From Ailanthus altissimus (Eukaryota; Streptophyta; Magnoliopsida; Sapindales; Simaroubaceae), in contig OX327700.1 in assembly GCA_946807835.1 (NCBI GenBank), positions 28,246,001-28,310,000 of the forward strand: DNA of 64,000 bases, read 5' to 3'. This document shows positions 1 to 13,008 of this stretch, piece after piece (the stretch's first letter is position 1; the number at the start of each line of letters is the position of its first letter). The notes below the pieces were generated by a model, which was given only the letters and a program-made list of their open reading frames with translations, ran no database searches and was not told where the DNA came from. A program made the translations under genes and the position numbers.

Positions 1-1155
1 ATCCGACACACGACATCACTTACATTCATTCAATAATACTGCATGTGCACTCATAAATAATATTACACAAAATTTTCAACTTTCCTTCAACACAGAAATC
101 CTTAGCAAGTTGCTAGTAAGTTCAACACTAAAATCAACTCATAACTTAACATATAAATATAAACTTCTCTTGACCATATTTAAACATTCATTTCAATTTC
201 TTTCAGAATTATAACAATTGAATTATGACTGGGACAATTAATAAACCGGAGATACGCAGAGTTTTCTCAGAGATTAACACTCTACTACGTCACCAGTAGC
301 AACTTTGTTACCGGAAGCCCATAATATATTCATTGCAAATTCTTACTTAAAATCAACTAGTAACCACACTTTGAAAACTTAAATCAAATTCAGCCACACA
401 CAATGAAATAATACATAAGTATTTATTCAATAGGGACAAACCAAATATCCTATCCCACGTGTCCCCAAATGAAACACACAACAACCTAGCAACTTAGGGA
501 ACCCAAGGAACAGCAGAAGCCTTGCCAAATCCTCTAAGCACACATGCACCTTATTTACCTGAAATCACCATAAACTATAATGAGTATAAAACTCAGTAAG
601 CATATTAGTTTTTCATATATCAAATACAAATACATATATGTACACAATGCATATGTATGATATGTTGTGATCAATCAAAATCATAATCTTATCAAATCAC
701 ATATCATGTAGGCGCTTACACATTCTTTCAAAACACATAATAGGAATACCATTACTCAACTACTACTTAGTAGGACTTACATATCACATATCACATAATG
801 AGCCAAATGTCACTCGTAGGTGACATACCGTATGAGAGGAATAGTACAAGTGAGGTCTTTAAATCACACATATATAACGCTTATGCCCGAAGGTAAAAGC
901 CAAACCCTCACCCTGATCATCGGTGAGTCCTCTCACATGTACCAATACGCCACCACACGAATGTGATGACTCACACTTCCTTTAGGTACCAATAGGATCC
1001 TCCCTACATACGGAACACATAACATATACCAATCCCGAAGGAAAGGCCACACATAAAGGCTCCACAAATCACATAAAATGCCTACTAAGTTAACAGTGAG
1101 TTCAAGTACCCTCAAATCACAAAATATTTCTCATGGACATATTACACTTCAAAAG
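1..1155 (-). repeat. Inverted arm, LTR-like (left copy)
   Basis: This stretch is the reverse complement of 9648-10774, with scattered mismatches. The matching segment around 240-320 (containing ACTCTACTACGTCACCAGTA) pairs with 10480-10560. The right copy continues 22 bases further to a TG/CA-type terminus (GGGGCATGACA at 10796), so the true end of this arm lies about 22 bases left of the window. The sequence from here to about 2794 has TG/CA ends and reads as an LTR in the same orientation as the Tekay-like polyprotein. No credible gene is seen; the short ORFs inside are chance. Confidence 0.75.
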
Positions 1156-2794
1156 CTTTCTTTGTTAAACGCATCTTATTTTGGAAAGCTCACTTTCAAA
1201 AACACATGTATGTCCATGCTCAATGTCAATGCTCACATTCATAAACATATATTCACATTTCATATCAAAATATACTTTGACATATCATAAACATATTCTT
1301 AACCCCATTTACAAAATCATACAAAACAATTATTATGTTTATTGTGATTCCAGTAGTAAGTCTAGTATACTTACCTCTTAACACTTTCAGCTACAAGGCT
1401 TAAATCTCCTTAACCTATCAATGGAGATTAATCCTTTCATAAGCCTCACAATTCACACAAAATACTTTAAATAGCTTACAAAATTATACACAATGCATTT
1501 ATCACATCAAATTGGTCTAAATATTTGGTTTCTCAAAACCTATCATTCTGACCACTTACACTTAACAAAAATTTCTAATACATCAAATGATGTCCAATTA
1601 CTCCAAAATCAGAATATACCATTCTTGACTCATATATCCTTCTTATATATGAATATTATATCAAATTTCCTACACAATCCATTCCATACACACCATCGAA
1701 TCCAAACAACAAACCTGACAGGATCAAGATACTTACTGAACAATATTCAATCTACTAATTTTATAAAATCATATACTAACTTAAAAATTGTAAAACTACC
1801 ACAGAAATACTCTTGACACATATACCAATTCATGATAAATATTTTACTTCAAAATAACTGCCAAAAGTATTTTAAAACTATTTTATTGTTTAACTTTAAA
1901 AACCTATTAATCAAATACTGCAATGAGCTAATACACTTTAGAAAATCATAACACTTCAACCACATTGATCTAAATTCCCAATTCCGAGTATATCACATTA
2001 GATATATAAACTTATCATATTCCACAAATTCATAATTTTTGAAGATCATTCAGTAGGACGAAAATTATTTTTCACTGTACTATACTGTTTACACAGGAAA
2101 TTTCCAGAATTTTCAATCGATTCAAAGTCTCAGATGATCCTTAACATGTCTAATTTCATATACTCAAAATTCAAAACCAGAATCGAATTAAAAAAAATTA
2201 TAAAATTCCTGGATCAAGAGACTATCAAGCAGAAATTCCACAATTCATCATAATTTATCAAGCTATCTTATAGATCATCATCAATTCTCACAACATCAAA
2301 CGAAATACACATCAAATCCTTAATTATACATATTTTTAGAAATCAAAACTTAAAGAAATTAACTTAATTAACACCAATAAATTGATAATTAGTTGTGATA
2401 TACCTCTAAAGATCCAAAATTCCAATTTCTTCTTCTTTTTCTTCTTCTTCTTCTTCTCTTTCTCTCTCCTTTATTTCTATCTTCTCTCTCTAAAAATGGG
2501 TAGCTCGACCAAAATGAGAGAATTAGGGTTTTTAAAAGTGTATTTTTATACTAAGTGGTTAATATTTGGTATTTACGAATTTGCCCCCAAAACTTTCAAA
2601 GTATAACAATTTGGTCCCTAAAATAAATCTAAAGTCATACAAATAAACCCAATACTAATCGTATATCCTTAACCTATAAAATATTACTAATAACAATATA
2701 TAATTCAAGTATCACCAACATACAAATAAAATACGTATATTTATACATATATAAATACTTATTCTTACCAGTCGTGGATACTGGTTACTACAAT
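1156..2794 (-). repeat. Probable remainder of a long Tekay-type LTR
   Basis: This is AT-rich non-coding sequence continuing the left arm. On the minus strand it begins at 2794 with TGTAGTAACCAGTATCCAC, nearly the same start as the sequence abutting the polypurine tract at 5095. I therefore read about 2794 down past base 1 as one LTR of roughly 2.8 kb. It contains a long pyrimidine run (2428-2470, TTC repeats). No gene is seen. That the middle of this stretch is LTR is inferred only from its two ends. Confidence 0.5.
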
Positions 2795-5003
2795 ATGTTA
2801 TTGATACTACCCTCACGTTTTAGCAATATTGAGCAATACGTTCGCATATATTTCTCTCATCTCATGTTTAACTGACATAGTCTAAATCATACCAACCAAA
2901 TCCCTCACGCTTTAGAAATATTAGAAAAGATCGATATGACCTGACTAATACCGTATTAACAAGACGGATCAACGTATAATATTATCTCATAATGGTACAT
3001 TATTCTATTTGATTAAGAGAGATTACTTAATTTTATCCCCATCTCATCAGTACAAACAAATGGCCCACAATAATTGTCATATTTATAACAATTATAAATT
3101 ACAAAAAATAAACCATTTATTTTTAAACTCTTTAAAAAATAAATAGTTGGAGTAACATGCGTAATTATGGCTTTCATAGATTCCAGGAACTACGATATTG
3201 AAGGCCCAGCCTCCAGTGTTGCGGAACCAACTTAAACACGTTGAAGTGCTAGGGTTTTTACTTTAGCACCGCAGCATTCAGTCTACAGTGTTACGGTATC
3301 CCTTTCAGCTACGTTCTAATTATGAAAATTTTAATACTTGAAATGCATAATTGATAGCACTAGGATATAAAATTACGCCATATACACTCTAAATCCAAGC
3401 ATAAACAGCACACAATATAGCGCTCTAATACCAATTTGAAAGTATGTTGTATGCGTGTGTGTCGTGCTACGAGTAAATATGTGTATTTTAAATAATTTAA
3501 TAATAACATATCATATATACAACACAGTAATATTAATACACATTAAAATAATCTCATTATACTAATGAGATTAGGGGACACACCCTTAAAATGTACTTTA
3601 AACAATTATAATTAAGAATATGGTGAACTTCTTCAAATTAAAATGATAATTTTATTATTCCTCGAATTATAAAACACTTAAAGGCAACTTTTGCTTCACT
3701 TTTATTTCTCTCAGATAAATTATATATGTTTTTTTTCTTCCTCAAGTCAAAGCTGCCATAAGTTCCGCTAATTAAAAACAAAACGGTGGCAAAGCATGAC
3801 ATTTTGTCGTGCTTACTTAAATGGATGATTTGTCTTTTAAACATATGCTGCCTGAATGTATGTAAAGTTGTGGCCATTTGCGTTTGTTAATAAATAAACA
3901 AATGTCAATTCATGTTTTAGCAAAAGTGATTGGTGGCAAAAACATGTGGTGCCCAAATTATATTTTCATAAAATTAATATATCTTGTCAACACATACTTA
4001 AGAATTTAGCATGAGAATTCATAGATAAAATAAAAGAATGCCACATTTTGCTTGTCAAAACAGTGTCACTCAAATGATAACTGTTAGAAACAAATTTTTA
4101 TTGGTCGAAAATTTTAACTTCAAATGGTAATTTATGAATAAAATAATACATTTAATATTTATTTTATTTTCATTTGCTTTTTCCAAAGGCTTCATTATTT
4201 TAAATTATACAATTTTGTAACATTTACAATTATATATTAAGTCAATAAAACCTATCATATATCATGTCCTAACAAATTAATGGCATGATATGCGACATTT
4301 AATAAAAAGATTAAAGTGACAAGTCTCATTTGTCAAGATCCCGACTTAACACTTTAATCTTATAATCTTCCTAAGAGACCTTCAATTAATTAAAAGGTTG
4401 AATAATTTAATTTAAATAAAATAATAATTATTTTATTTAAATAGTAGTTATATCTACAATACCCAATTTAGTACTTATATAAATCATTGGCAAAATTTAA
4501 GGTATACACTAAATAAATAAAAAGTTTCAAGTCTCATTTAACACAATTTTAGATTTAACACTTAAACCTTAGCTACTTCCCGATAGACCTTAAAATAAAT
4601 TCATATTTTTTGAAAACTTTCTAAATCGAACAATTCAATCTAGTGCTACCCACGTGCTCAACGCGTACACTTCATAAAATGAGACTCCCTAGGTTCACAC
4701 CTATTTTCTCTCACAGAATATTTCTGTAAATCCATAACCGATGCCCCCCTACACACACATTATAAATAATACAAAATTGCATTGAACCAAACAAGTTGAG
4801 GTTAATCCATATTCGTATAATCCCTCCGTCATAAATATCTTAGAAGAGCGGAGACATAGATCGACACAGTCAATTTCCCTATTGCTCAATCATAAACTTA
4901 TTTTCTCGATTCATATTCCGATAAACAATATCCACAAACTCATTTGTGATATTGTTTATACCACATGAAACTCTTTTTCGACTTAAATGCTTATGGCCAT
5001 AAG
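2795..5003. other. Gene-free AT-rich segment with an LTR/PBS trace
   Basis: There is no credible coding sequence. At 3422-3433 the minus strand reads TGGTATTAGAGC, a match to the initiator-Met tRNA primer site used by many plant LTR elements, preceded on that strand by a CTTTCA end. This suggests the end of an LTR of an unidentified minus-strand element lying to its right. The stretch separates two copies of the TGTAGTAACC LTR start (2794 and 5095), so it is probably an insertion or a rearranged piece. Confidence 0.35.
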
Positions 5004-5095
5004 TGTAGTAACCAATATCCACAACCGATAAGAATATGTATATTTATATATATGTAAATACATATTCTTACCGGTTGTGGATACTGGTTACTACA
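5004..5095. repeat. 92-bp imperfect palindrome
   Basis: It begins TGTAGTAACCAATATCCAC and ends GTGGATACTGGTTACTACA, so each half is the reverse complement of the other around an AT-rich centre near 5045-5055. Both halves look like the first 45 bp or so of the same LTR, placed head to head. The right half directly abuts the polypurine tract of the Tekay-like element. Confidence 0.8.
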
Positions 5096-5110
5096 ATTCT
5101 CCCCTCCTTA
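5096..5110 (-). other. Polypurine tract of the Tekay-like element
   Basis: On the minus strand AAGGAGGGGAGAAT lies directly before the TG of the LTR start, downstream of the polyprotein stop at 5139. This is the expected place and composition for the second-strand primer of a minus-strand LTR element. Confidence 0.7.
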
Positions 5111-5138
5111 TAAGAATTTCATCCTCAAAATTCATAAC

Positions 5139-8100
5139 TTAAGCAAATAGATGAGGATACTTAGATCTCATTTCCTCTTCTCGTTCCCAGGTTGCCTCTT
5201 CAACTGCATGGTTTCTCTATAAAATCTTTACCAAATCAATCCTCTTAGTACGAAGAATTTGCTCCTTATTGTCCAAAATCCTAATGGACACTTCTTCATA
5301 GGTGAGATCATCTCTAAGTTGAAGTGGCTCATAGCTTAACATATGTGAGGAGTTTGAAACATATTTCTGCAACATGGACACATAGAACACATTATGAACT
5401 CCTGATAATGATGGAGGAAAGGTAAGTCTATAAGCCACATCACCTATCCTTTCAAGGATTTTAAATGGACCAATGAATCTTGGACTCAACTTTCCTTTCT
5501 TGCCAAATCTCATGACTCCTTTCATTGGAGCAACCTTAAGAAATACTTTTTCACCCACCTTAAATTCTAGATCTTTTCTTCTATTGTCTGCATAGCTTTT
5601 CTGTCTACTCTGAGCCACTTTCATTCTTTTTCTTATCTTCTCTATAACCTCACAAGTTTGCTGGACAATCTCTGGCCTTAAAATTTTCCTTTCTCCAACT
5701 TCATCCCATTACACAGGAGATCAGCATTTTCTTCCATATAAAGCTTCATATGGGGCCATACAAATAGTTGATTAATAACTATTGTTGTATGCAAACTCCA
5801 CTCATGAAAGATGTTTGTCCCAATTACTTTTAAAGTCTAACACACATGCCCTCAACACATCTTCTAGAATTTGAATGGTCCTTTCAGATTGACCATCAGT
5901 CTATGGGTGGAATGCAGTACTGACATTCAACTTTGTGCCCATGGCATTATATAGGCTCTTCCAAAACATTGAAGTAAATTGAGGATCTCTATCAGATATA
6001 ATTGACACAGGCACTCCATAAAGCCTCACAATTTCATCAACATATAATTGGGCATACCTATCCATGGAATAAGTGGTACATATTGGAATAAAATGTGCTG
6101 ATTTTGTTAGCCTATCAATAATCACCCATATGGCATTATAACCCTTTTGTATACTTAGCAACCCAACTACAAAATCCATGGTTATATGCTAACATTTCCA
6201 TTCTGGTACCAATAAAAGTTTCAATAACCCATATGGTCTTTGATGTTCTGCCTTAACTTGCTGACATGTCAAACATTGCTCTATAAATTTTGTAATCTCT
6301 CTTTCATATTAACCCACCAATAAATAGCTCGTAGGTCTCGATACATCTTGGTACCTCCCGGATGGATAGTATATGGTGAACTATGAGCTTCAGCCAATAT
6401 CTCATTTTTCAACTCATCATTATTAATCACACAAAGTCTACCTTCAAAATGTAGAGCTCCATCATAAAAAATAGCAAAGTTAGGCCTTTTACCCAATGGA
6501 ATTTCTTCCATAATTTTCTTCAGATGCACATCACTACCTTGTGCTTCCTTAATTCTCTTAATTAGGGTAGGCTGAATGGACATACTTGCAACATAAGCCC
6601 TATCATTAGATCTTACCACTTCAATGCCAAGCTTTTCTAAATCCAACAAAATTTGCTTTTGAGTAGTCAAAAGTACTGCCATATATCCTGAAGATTTTTT
6701 ACTCAAAGCATCTGTTACAACATTAGCTTTTCCCATATGGTAGTTAATCACACAGTCATAATCCTTGACTAGTTCCAACCATCGACATTGCCTCATATTT
6801 AACTCCTTTTGAGTAAAGAAGTATTTAAGGCTTTTGTGGTTTGTGTAAATTTCACACCTTTCTCTATAAAGATAATGTCTCTAAATTTTAAAAGCAAAAA
6901 CTACTGCAGCAAACTCCAAATCATGAGTAGGGTAATTCTGCTCATAACTCTTTAGTTGTCATGAGGCATATGCCACTACCTTTCCATCCTGCATTAATAC
7001 ACACCCAAGCCCTTTCTTGGAAGCATTACTATGAATCACAAATCCAGCAGAAGCAGAAAGGATGGTTAGTATGGGAGCAGATACTAACCGATGCTTGAGT
7101 TCTTGAAAACTTTTCTCACATTCTTCTTACCACTGAAACTTGACATACTTTCTTGTTAATTGAGTTAAAGGTGAAGCTATCTTAAAGAATCCTTCAACAA
7201 ACCGTCTATAATATCCTGCCAGCCCAAGGAAACTCTGAACTTCCCCCACATTAGTTGGTCTGGACCAATTCACTACTACTTTAATTTTGCTTGAATCCAC
7301 TGAAATTCTCTTTGAGGAAACAACATGTCCTAAAAATACCATTTGATCTAGCCAAAATTCACATTTCTTGAATTTTGCATAAAGCTGCTTCTCCCTTAAC
7401 ACTTGTATGACTTTTCTTAAGTGTTCTTCATGTTCTCCCTTACTCTTAGAATACACTAGGATGTCATCAATGAACACAATAATAAACATATCCAAATAAT
7501 CCTTGAATACTCTATTCATTAGATCCATAAAGGCAACAGGTGCATTTGTCAACCCAAATGGCATAACAATAAACTCATAATGCCCATATCTGGTACGAAA
7601 TACAGTCTTTGGAATGTCTTTTTTCTTGATCTTCAATTGATAATAGCCAGAATGAAGATCAATTTTTGAGAATACACAAGCTCCTTGCAATTGATCGAAT
7701 AAATCATCGATTCTTGAAAGTGGATATTTATTCTTCACAGTCACACGGTTCAACTCTCAATAGTCAATACATAATCTCATTGAACCATCATTCTTCTTAA
7801 CAAAAAGAACTGGAGCACCCCAAGGTAAAACACTCGGGCGAATAAACCCCTTCTCAAGTAATTCATGTAGCTGTTCCTTCAACTCTTTAAGCTCTACTAG
7901 TGCCATACGATAAGGTGTTTTAGATATAGGACTGGTTCCTGGCAGAAGTTCTATAGTGAATTCAATCTCTCAGTCTGGTGGAACTCCAGGTAAATCTTAA
8001 GGGAATACATCTATAAACTCATTCACCCCTGGAACATTTTGTATTTTTATTTCTTCTTTCTTTGTATCCACTACAGTCGCTAAGAAACACTGACAGCCCT

Positions 8101-9539
8101 TCTGAAGACTTTTCCAAACTTGTAAAGCAGATATTACTTTTGGCAAAGAGCATAACTTAGAACCAATAAAACTAAACTCAGGCTCCGCGGGTGGTTGGAA
8201 AACAACTTCTTTCTCAAAGCACTTAACATTAGCATGGTATATAGATAACCAATCCATGCCAAATATAACATCAAAATCATACATATTCAAGATTATCACA
8301 TTTACTTGTAGCACCTTATCTCATATTTCAATTTTACATGATTTTACCACATTTGTAGCACACATCAAATCTCCTGAAGGAGTTGCAACACATAAATCTA
8401 CACCCAAAGGCTCTGGCACAACACTCATATTACTAACAAATGCATGAGACACAAATGAATGGGTAGAACCCGAATCAAAAAGAGCTAAACCATGCTTGCC
8501 GGATATGAAAATTGTACCTGTCACCACAAAAGGTGAATTATTTGCTTCTTTCCTGGTAAGAGCATAGACTCTTACTTGAGCTTTCTGATCTTTCTTAAAT
8601 CCTCCCTGATCATTCTTTATCTCTAGACAATTCTGAATAAAATAACCAGTCTTTCCACACTTAAAACAAGCTCCACTTTTTTTGAAACACACCCCTCCAT
8701 GTTGTTTCCCACATGTATCGCATAATGGAAAATCCTTCTTTTCAATGTCATCATTCCTCTGCCTCTTCTTTCCTTTCCATCTGTCAAACTTTTTTTTGAT
8801 TATTTTTAACCCAAGGTCTCTTTTCTGATCGATGCTGACCCACATGTTTGGACCCATATGAAGTTGCTAATTCTTCATCCCTTACTAATATTTCAGCCTT
8901 CTGTAGTACTGTACTATATGTCTGTAAATAAAAGACAGAGAGTAACCTTCTCACTTCTGGTTTAAGACCCATCTGAAACCTCTTGGCCTTACGTGCTTCT
9001 GTATCTACTAAGTGGGGAGCAAACCTGGACAACTCTTCAAACTTCCTCTCATATTCTGTTATTGACATTTTACTTTGAGTAAGGTGGATAAATTCTGCTT
9101 CTTTCTCATCTCTTAGGGATTAAGGAAAGTATTTTTCATTAAATACTTCCTTGAATCTTTCCCATGTTATCTGGTTCTTATTAACATTCAGTGTCCGCAT
9201 GGTCATCTCCCACCAATGACTGGCTCTCTCCTTGAGCATGTAAGTGGCACAACTTACTTTATGTGAATCTGAACAATCGAGGAGGCTGAATATCTTTTCC
9301 AACTCACGGATCCACTCCTCAGCAACCAGCAGGTCTTTTGAGCCTTCAAATGATGGTGGTTGTAGTTTTCTGAATTGCTCAATAACATGCAATTTATCAT
9401 TATGGTCTGCTTTAGGTCGTTGTTGTTGAAGCACATTAGTCACTGCTTGATCAATATTTTGGATAATAGCAGGGTTTTCTCTTGAAGTACTCTCATTCAC
9501 AGTATCAGCACTTCTAGTAATTCTTGGATTACGCCCCAT
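5139..9539 (-). pseudogene. Ty3/gypsy (Tekay-type) gag-pol polyprotein, decayed
   Basis: This is a retrotransposon polyprotein read right to left. Gag starts at 9539 (MGRNPRITRSADT) and has a CX2C-type knuckle (CFKCGKTGYFIQNC) near 8630-8690. The aspartic protease shows LFDSGSTHSFVS near 8470-8510. Reverse transcriptase (about 7127-7900) keeps the catalytic FIDDIL. RNase H lies at about 6700-7100. Integrase (about 5220-6500) has a zinc-finger remnant and a core with MDFVVGL, ISDRDPQF and the Glu-region motif [13 protein letters not shown]. It ends with a chromodomain-like tail (AVEEATWEREEEMRSKYPHL, ending at 5139), which with the integrase C-terminus points to the Tekay/Del chromovirus clade. 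It is dead: in-frame stops lie at 5217-5219 (conserved Trp codon) and 5901-5903 (conserved Gln codon), with several frame changes in gag, RNase H and integrase. A clear 5' LTR and primer site in the expected orientation are missing. Confidence 0.9.
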
Positions 9540-9647
9540 CTTTTTAAAATCATAAAAAAAGTAAGTAAGATATCAAATAAATCTATATATATAAATAAGC
9601 ACACATACAATCTTAAAGATTTGGCATCGGCTGGGTTCCCTTGACTA

Positions 9648-10796
9648 GACACATTGAAGTGTAATATATCCATGAAAAATATTTTGTGTTTTAAGGATGC
9701 TTGAACTCACTATTAACTTAGTAGGCATTTTATGTGATTGTGGAGCCTTTATATGTGGCATTTCCTTTGGGATTGGTATATGTTATGTGTTCCGTATGTA
9801 GGGAGGATCCTATTGGTACCTAAAAGAAGAGTGAGTCATCACATTCGTGTGGTGGCGTATTAGTGCATGTGAGAGAACTCACCGATAATCAGGATGAGGG
9901 TTTGGCTTTTACCTATATATGTAATTTAAAAACCTCACTTGTACTATTCCTCTCATACGGTATGTCACCTACGAGTGATATTTGGCTCATTATGTGATAT
10001 GTCATATGTAAGTCTTACTAAATAGTAGTTGAGTGATGGTATTCCTATTATATGTTTTGAAAGAATGTGTAAGCGCTTACTTGACATGTGATTTGATAAG
10101 ATTATGATTTTGATTTATCACAGCATATCATACACATGCATTGTGTACATATATGTATTTGTATTTGATATATGAAAAACTAGTATGCTTACTAAGTTTT
10201 ATACTCATTATAGTTTATGGTGATTTCAGGTAAATAAGATACATGTGTGCTTAGCGGATTTGGCAAGGCTTCTGCTGTTCCTTGGGTTCCTTAAGTTGCT
10301 AGGTTGCTGAGTGTTTCATTTGGGGATACGTGGGATATGATATTTGATTTGTCCCTATTGAATAAATACTTATGTATTATTTTATTGTGTGTGGTTGGAT
10401 TTGGTTTAAGTTTCATCAAGTGTGGTTATTGGATGATTTTAAGTAAGAATTTGCAATGAATATATTCTGGGCTTCCGGTAACAAAGTTGCTACTGGTGAC
10501 GTAGTAGAGTGTTAATCTCTGAGAAAACTCTGCGTATCTCCGATTTACTAATTGTCCCAGTCATAATTCAATTGTTAGAATTCTGAAAGAAATTGAAATG
10601 AATATTTAAATATTGTCAATAGAAGTTTATGTTAGGTTATGTGTTGATTTTAGTGTTGAACTTACTAGCAACTTGCTAAGGATTCCTATGTTGGATTAAA
10701 GATTGAAATTTTGTGTAATATTATTTATGAGTGCACATACATTGAATGAATGTAAGTGATGTCATGTGTCGGATCTTTTGGGTCTGGGGCATGACA
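9648..10796 (+). repeat. Inverted arm, LTR-like (right copy)
   Basis: This is the reverse complement of 1-1155. It sits about 110 bp upstream of the gag start, where the 5' LTR should be, but in the orientation opposite to that expected if the LTR starts with TGTAGTAACC after the polypurine tract. It ends GGTCTGGGGCATGACA. See the finding on inverted LTR arms. Confidence 0.75.
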
Positions 10797-12498
10797 ATAA
10801 AACTTCTTAGAATATAACCTTAGCGCATCTGGATGTTTAACTCACTCATATGACCTGACGGATCCAATATATACACACACCAGACTCCATAAGCATTTGA
10901 CCAGACCCAACGGTCAGACCATGAAAGGTTTCTGACATGTGTGGAACCTAAGTATAGTGGATCACTTACAAGTTCACTGTGGTGCTTAGGTCAAACGACT
11001 ATGAATACTATTTAACTCGAGAAGACCATCTATTGACGATTTTATGGGATATCTATTGGAGGTCTTCATTGAGTCTAGTTCAGTATCCAATCCTCACTGA
11101 ATACTTGTACATCTATACGAGCTTCAACTAAGCTCATGGTCTGCTGAGATAACTATCTAGACAATCTAGATATAGATATACACTAATCTATATTAATTAA
11201 TTTTACTCGATAGACCATGCATCAGTGAAAATAGATCAAGAACATACATTCTAAAAAATACCTACACAATGATATTTCTTAACAACTCTTACAACTATTT
11301 ACAACTGTGTCATTTTTAGTATATTCTCAAGTCTTTGTCCCATTTCAGACAAGGTTCTAACTCTTTAAACTTGATCTAAACTCTTTCAGATCAATATAAT
11401 GTCTAAAATATTACAAGCATTTTACCTTAAAAAAAATAATTAGCGATTTAATGAAATACTTATTTATTGCATAAATATAAAAATTCATACAAAATTTGGG
11501 ATGGCATATGAGCACAAATCTCAACATTAGCAACAGAGAAGAATGCAGAATAGAGAGGAAAATGAAAAAGAAAGAAACTATTTATAGACAACAGTGGAGT
11601 AATCAAGATTGTCTAGATCAAATGGACGGACAGAATCAGCAGAAGATCGAAGAGACACCTATTAGGATAAGGAGGCATGACGCCTCCGGTTTTTAGGCGC
11701 ATTAAATACGTGTCTCTTCGAATAGCAATAACCCAGGCCATCAAATCTAGCAGATCAATGGCCCAGATTATTTCAATCAATTAAACGCCACTCAAAAAGT
11801 AAAAAAGACGCGGCTCTTGGGTCTCAGTTACTCTCAGCGACACGATCAAAATTAGATCAGCGACTAGCAATAAGTTTCTTGTTCGAGAAGCTTTTCACAA
11901 GAATCCAAAATAACGCTTAAGAAGATTCGTCATTATTACTTAAAGAAAGTTTAGGAGAAGTCGTCATTACGTGGCAATAACATATCGAATGGCCATGACA
12001 TCATCACACCAAGCCAACCAGGTCTGACATTCTCAAACTCAGAAGATAGCCAATCACTTGTGATAGTATAACACCACCCAGAAACTAGTTCGAACCAACT
12101 CAGACATAGGAGAAACTGACAAAAACAAAGAAGTGAAAAAAGCAAACAAAGATCAAAAGAACAACCCAAACCGGCCAGGACAGAATACAGTTTCCAATTT
12201 TAAATGAATCAAAACAAGAAACTGGAAAACCCTTATTCCCAACAAAATAAAAAAATCACCTTTGGGCTTAAGGCCTCTAGGCCAAAAAGAAATAAGCCCC
12301 CAAGGCTTATCCAAATATTTTCCTATGGGACAGCTCTCTTCAGAGTCCATCACTCCTTGTAGGATAACCTACTTCGAAGATAAGCCCATGGTAATAGCCA
12401 TCGGGCTAGGCCTTGAAAAAGTTAGATAGCGGAGAGTTTGTTTGGATTCAAATGACCTGATCGACAATCTAAAGCACTTGCTCGGCAGGACAAGCTAG
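10797..12498. other. Gene-free repeat-like region
   Basis: No credible gene is seen. Composition is more mixed than the flanks, with several short palindromes and AG-rich patches (11500-11690). The short ORFs at 11496-11696, 11951-12169 and 12153-12353 have no recognisable domains. The stretch may be part of a larger degenerate LTR element into which the TRIM at 12499 inserted, since the Tat-like LTR end near 13650 lies beyond it. Confidence 0.4.
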
Positions 12499-13008
12499 TG
12501 TCACGTCCTACATCGAATAGAAATTGGGTGAATCTTGGGTATATAAAGATGGGTATGTAGCATTACCTAATAGGCTAGTCTTTTGGGTCAATGGTAAGCG
12601 TCCGACCCGTAACAAATGGTATTAGAGCATACCTGAATTCTCATTTGTATATGGGCCCCCAAAATCTCTCCAATGAAGATTGCCACAAAGGATGTGGGTC
12701 CTCCATATCGTTAGAGGGATGGGGAATACGGGTCAGGTAGGCCCTAAAACTCATGTGTCTTAAGCCCTAATAGAGATTGTCACATAGGTAGTAGGTCCTC
12801 TATCCTCGGGGGGATGGGAAATATAGGCCAGATTGGTCCTTGAGTTATGGTCACACCGTGATTAGGGCATCACATGATTAAGTGAATGAGAATGTCACAT
12901 TCCACATCAAATAGAAATTTTGTGAATCTTAGGTATATAAGGGTGAGTATTCAACATTATCTAACAAGCTAGTCTTTTAGGTTAATGGCAAGAGTTTGGC
13001 CTGTGACA
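12499..13008 (+). mobile_element. TRIM (miniature LTR retrotransposon)
   Basis: Two direct repeats of 116 bp each (12499-12614 and 12893-13008) start TGTCAC and end with ACA. The first is followed two bases later by TGGTATTAGAGC (12617-12628), a primer binding site for initiator-Met tRNA. A purine-rich stretch (AAGTGAATGAGAA) directly precedes the second copy. Total length is 510 bp with no coding capacity, matching terminal-repeat retrotransposons in miniature. The repeats differ at roughly one base in six to eight, so the copy is old. No convincing 5-bp target duplication remains. The internal part also holds two related segments of about 90 bp (near 12665 and 12770). Confidence 0.82.

Noticed and set aside
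12499..13008. Cassandra-type TRIM
   Set aside because: Cassandra LTRs are about 240-350 bp and carry a 5S rRNA-like region; these LTRs are 116 bp and no 5S-like box was seen.
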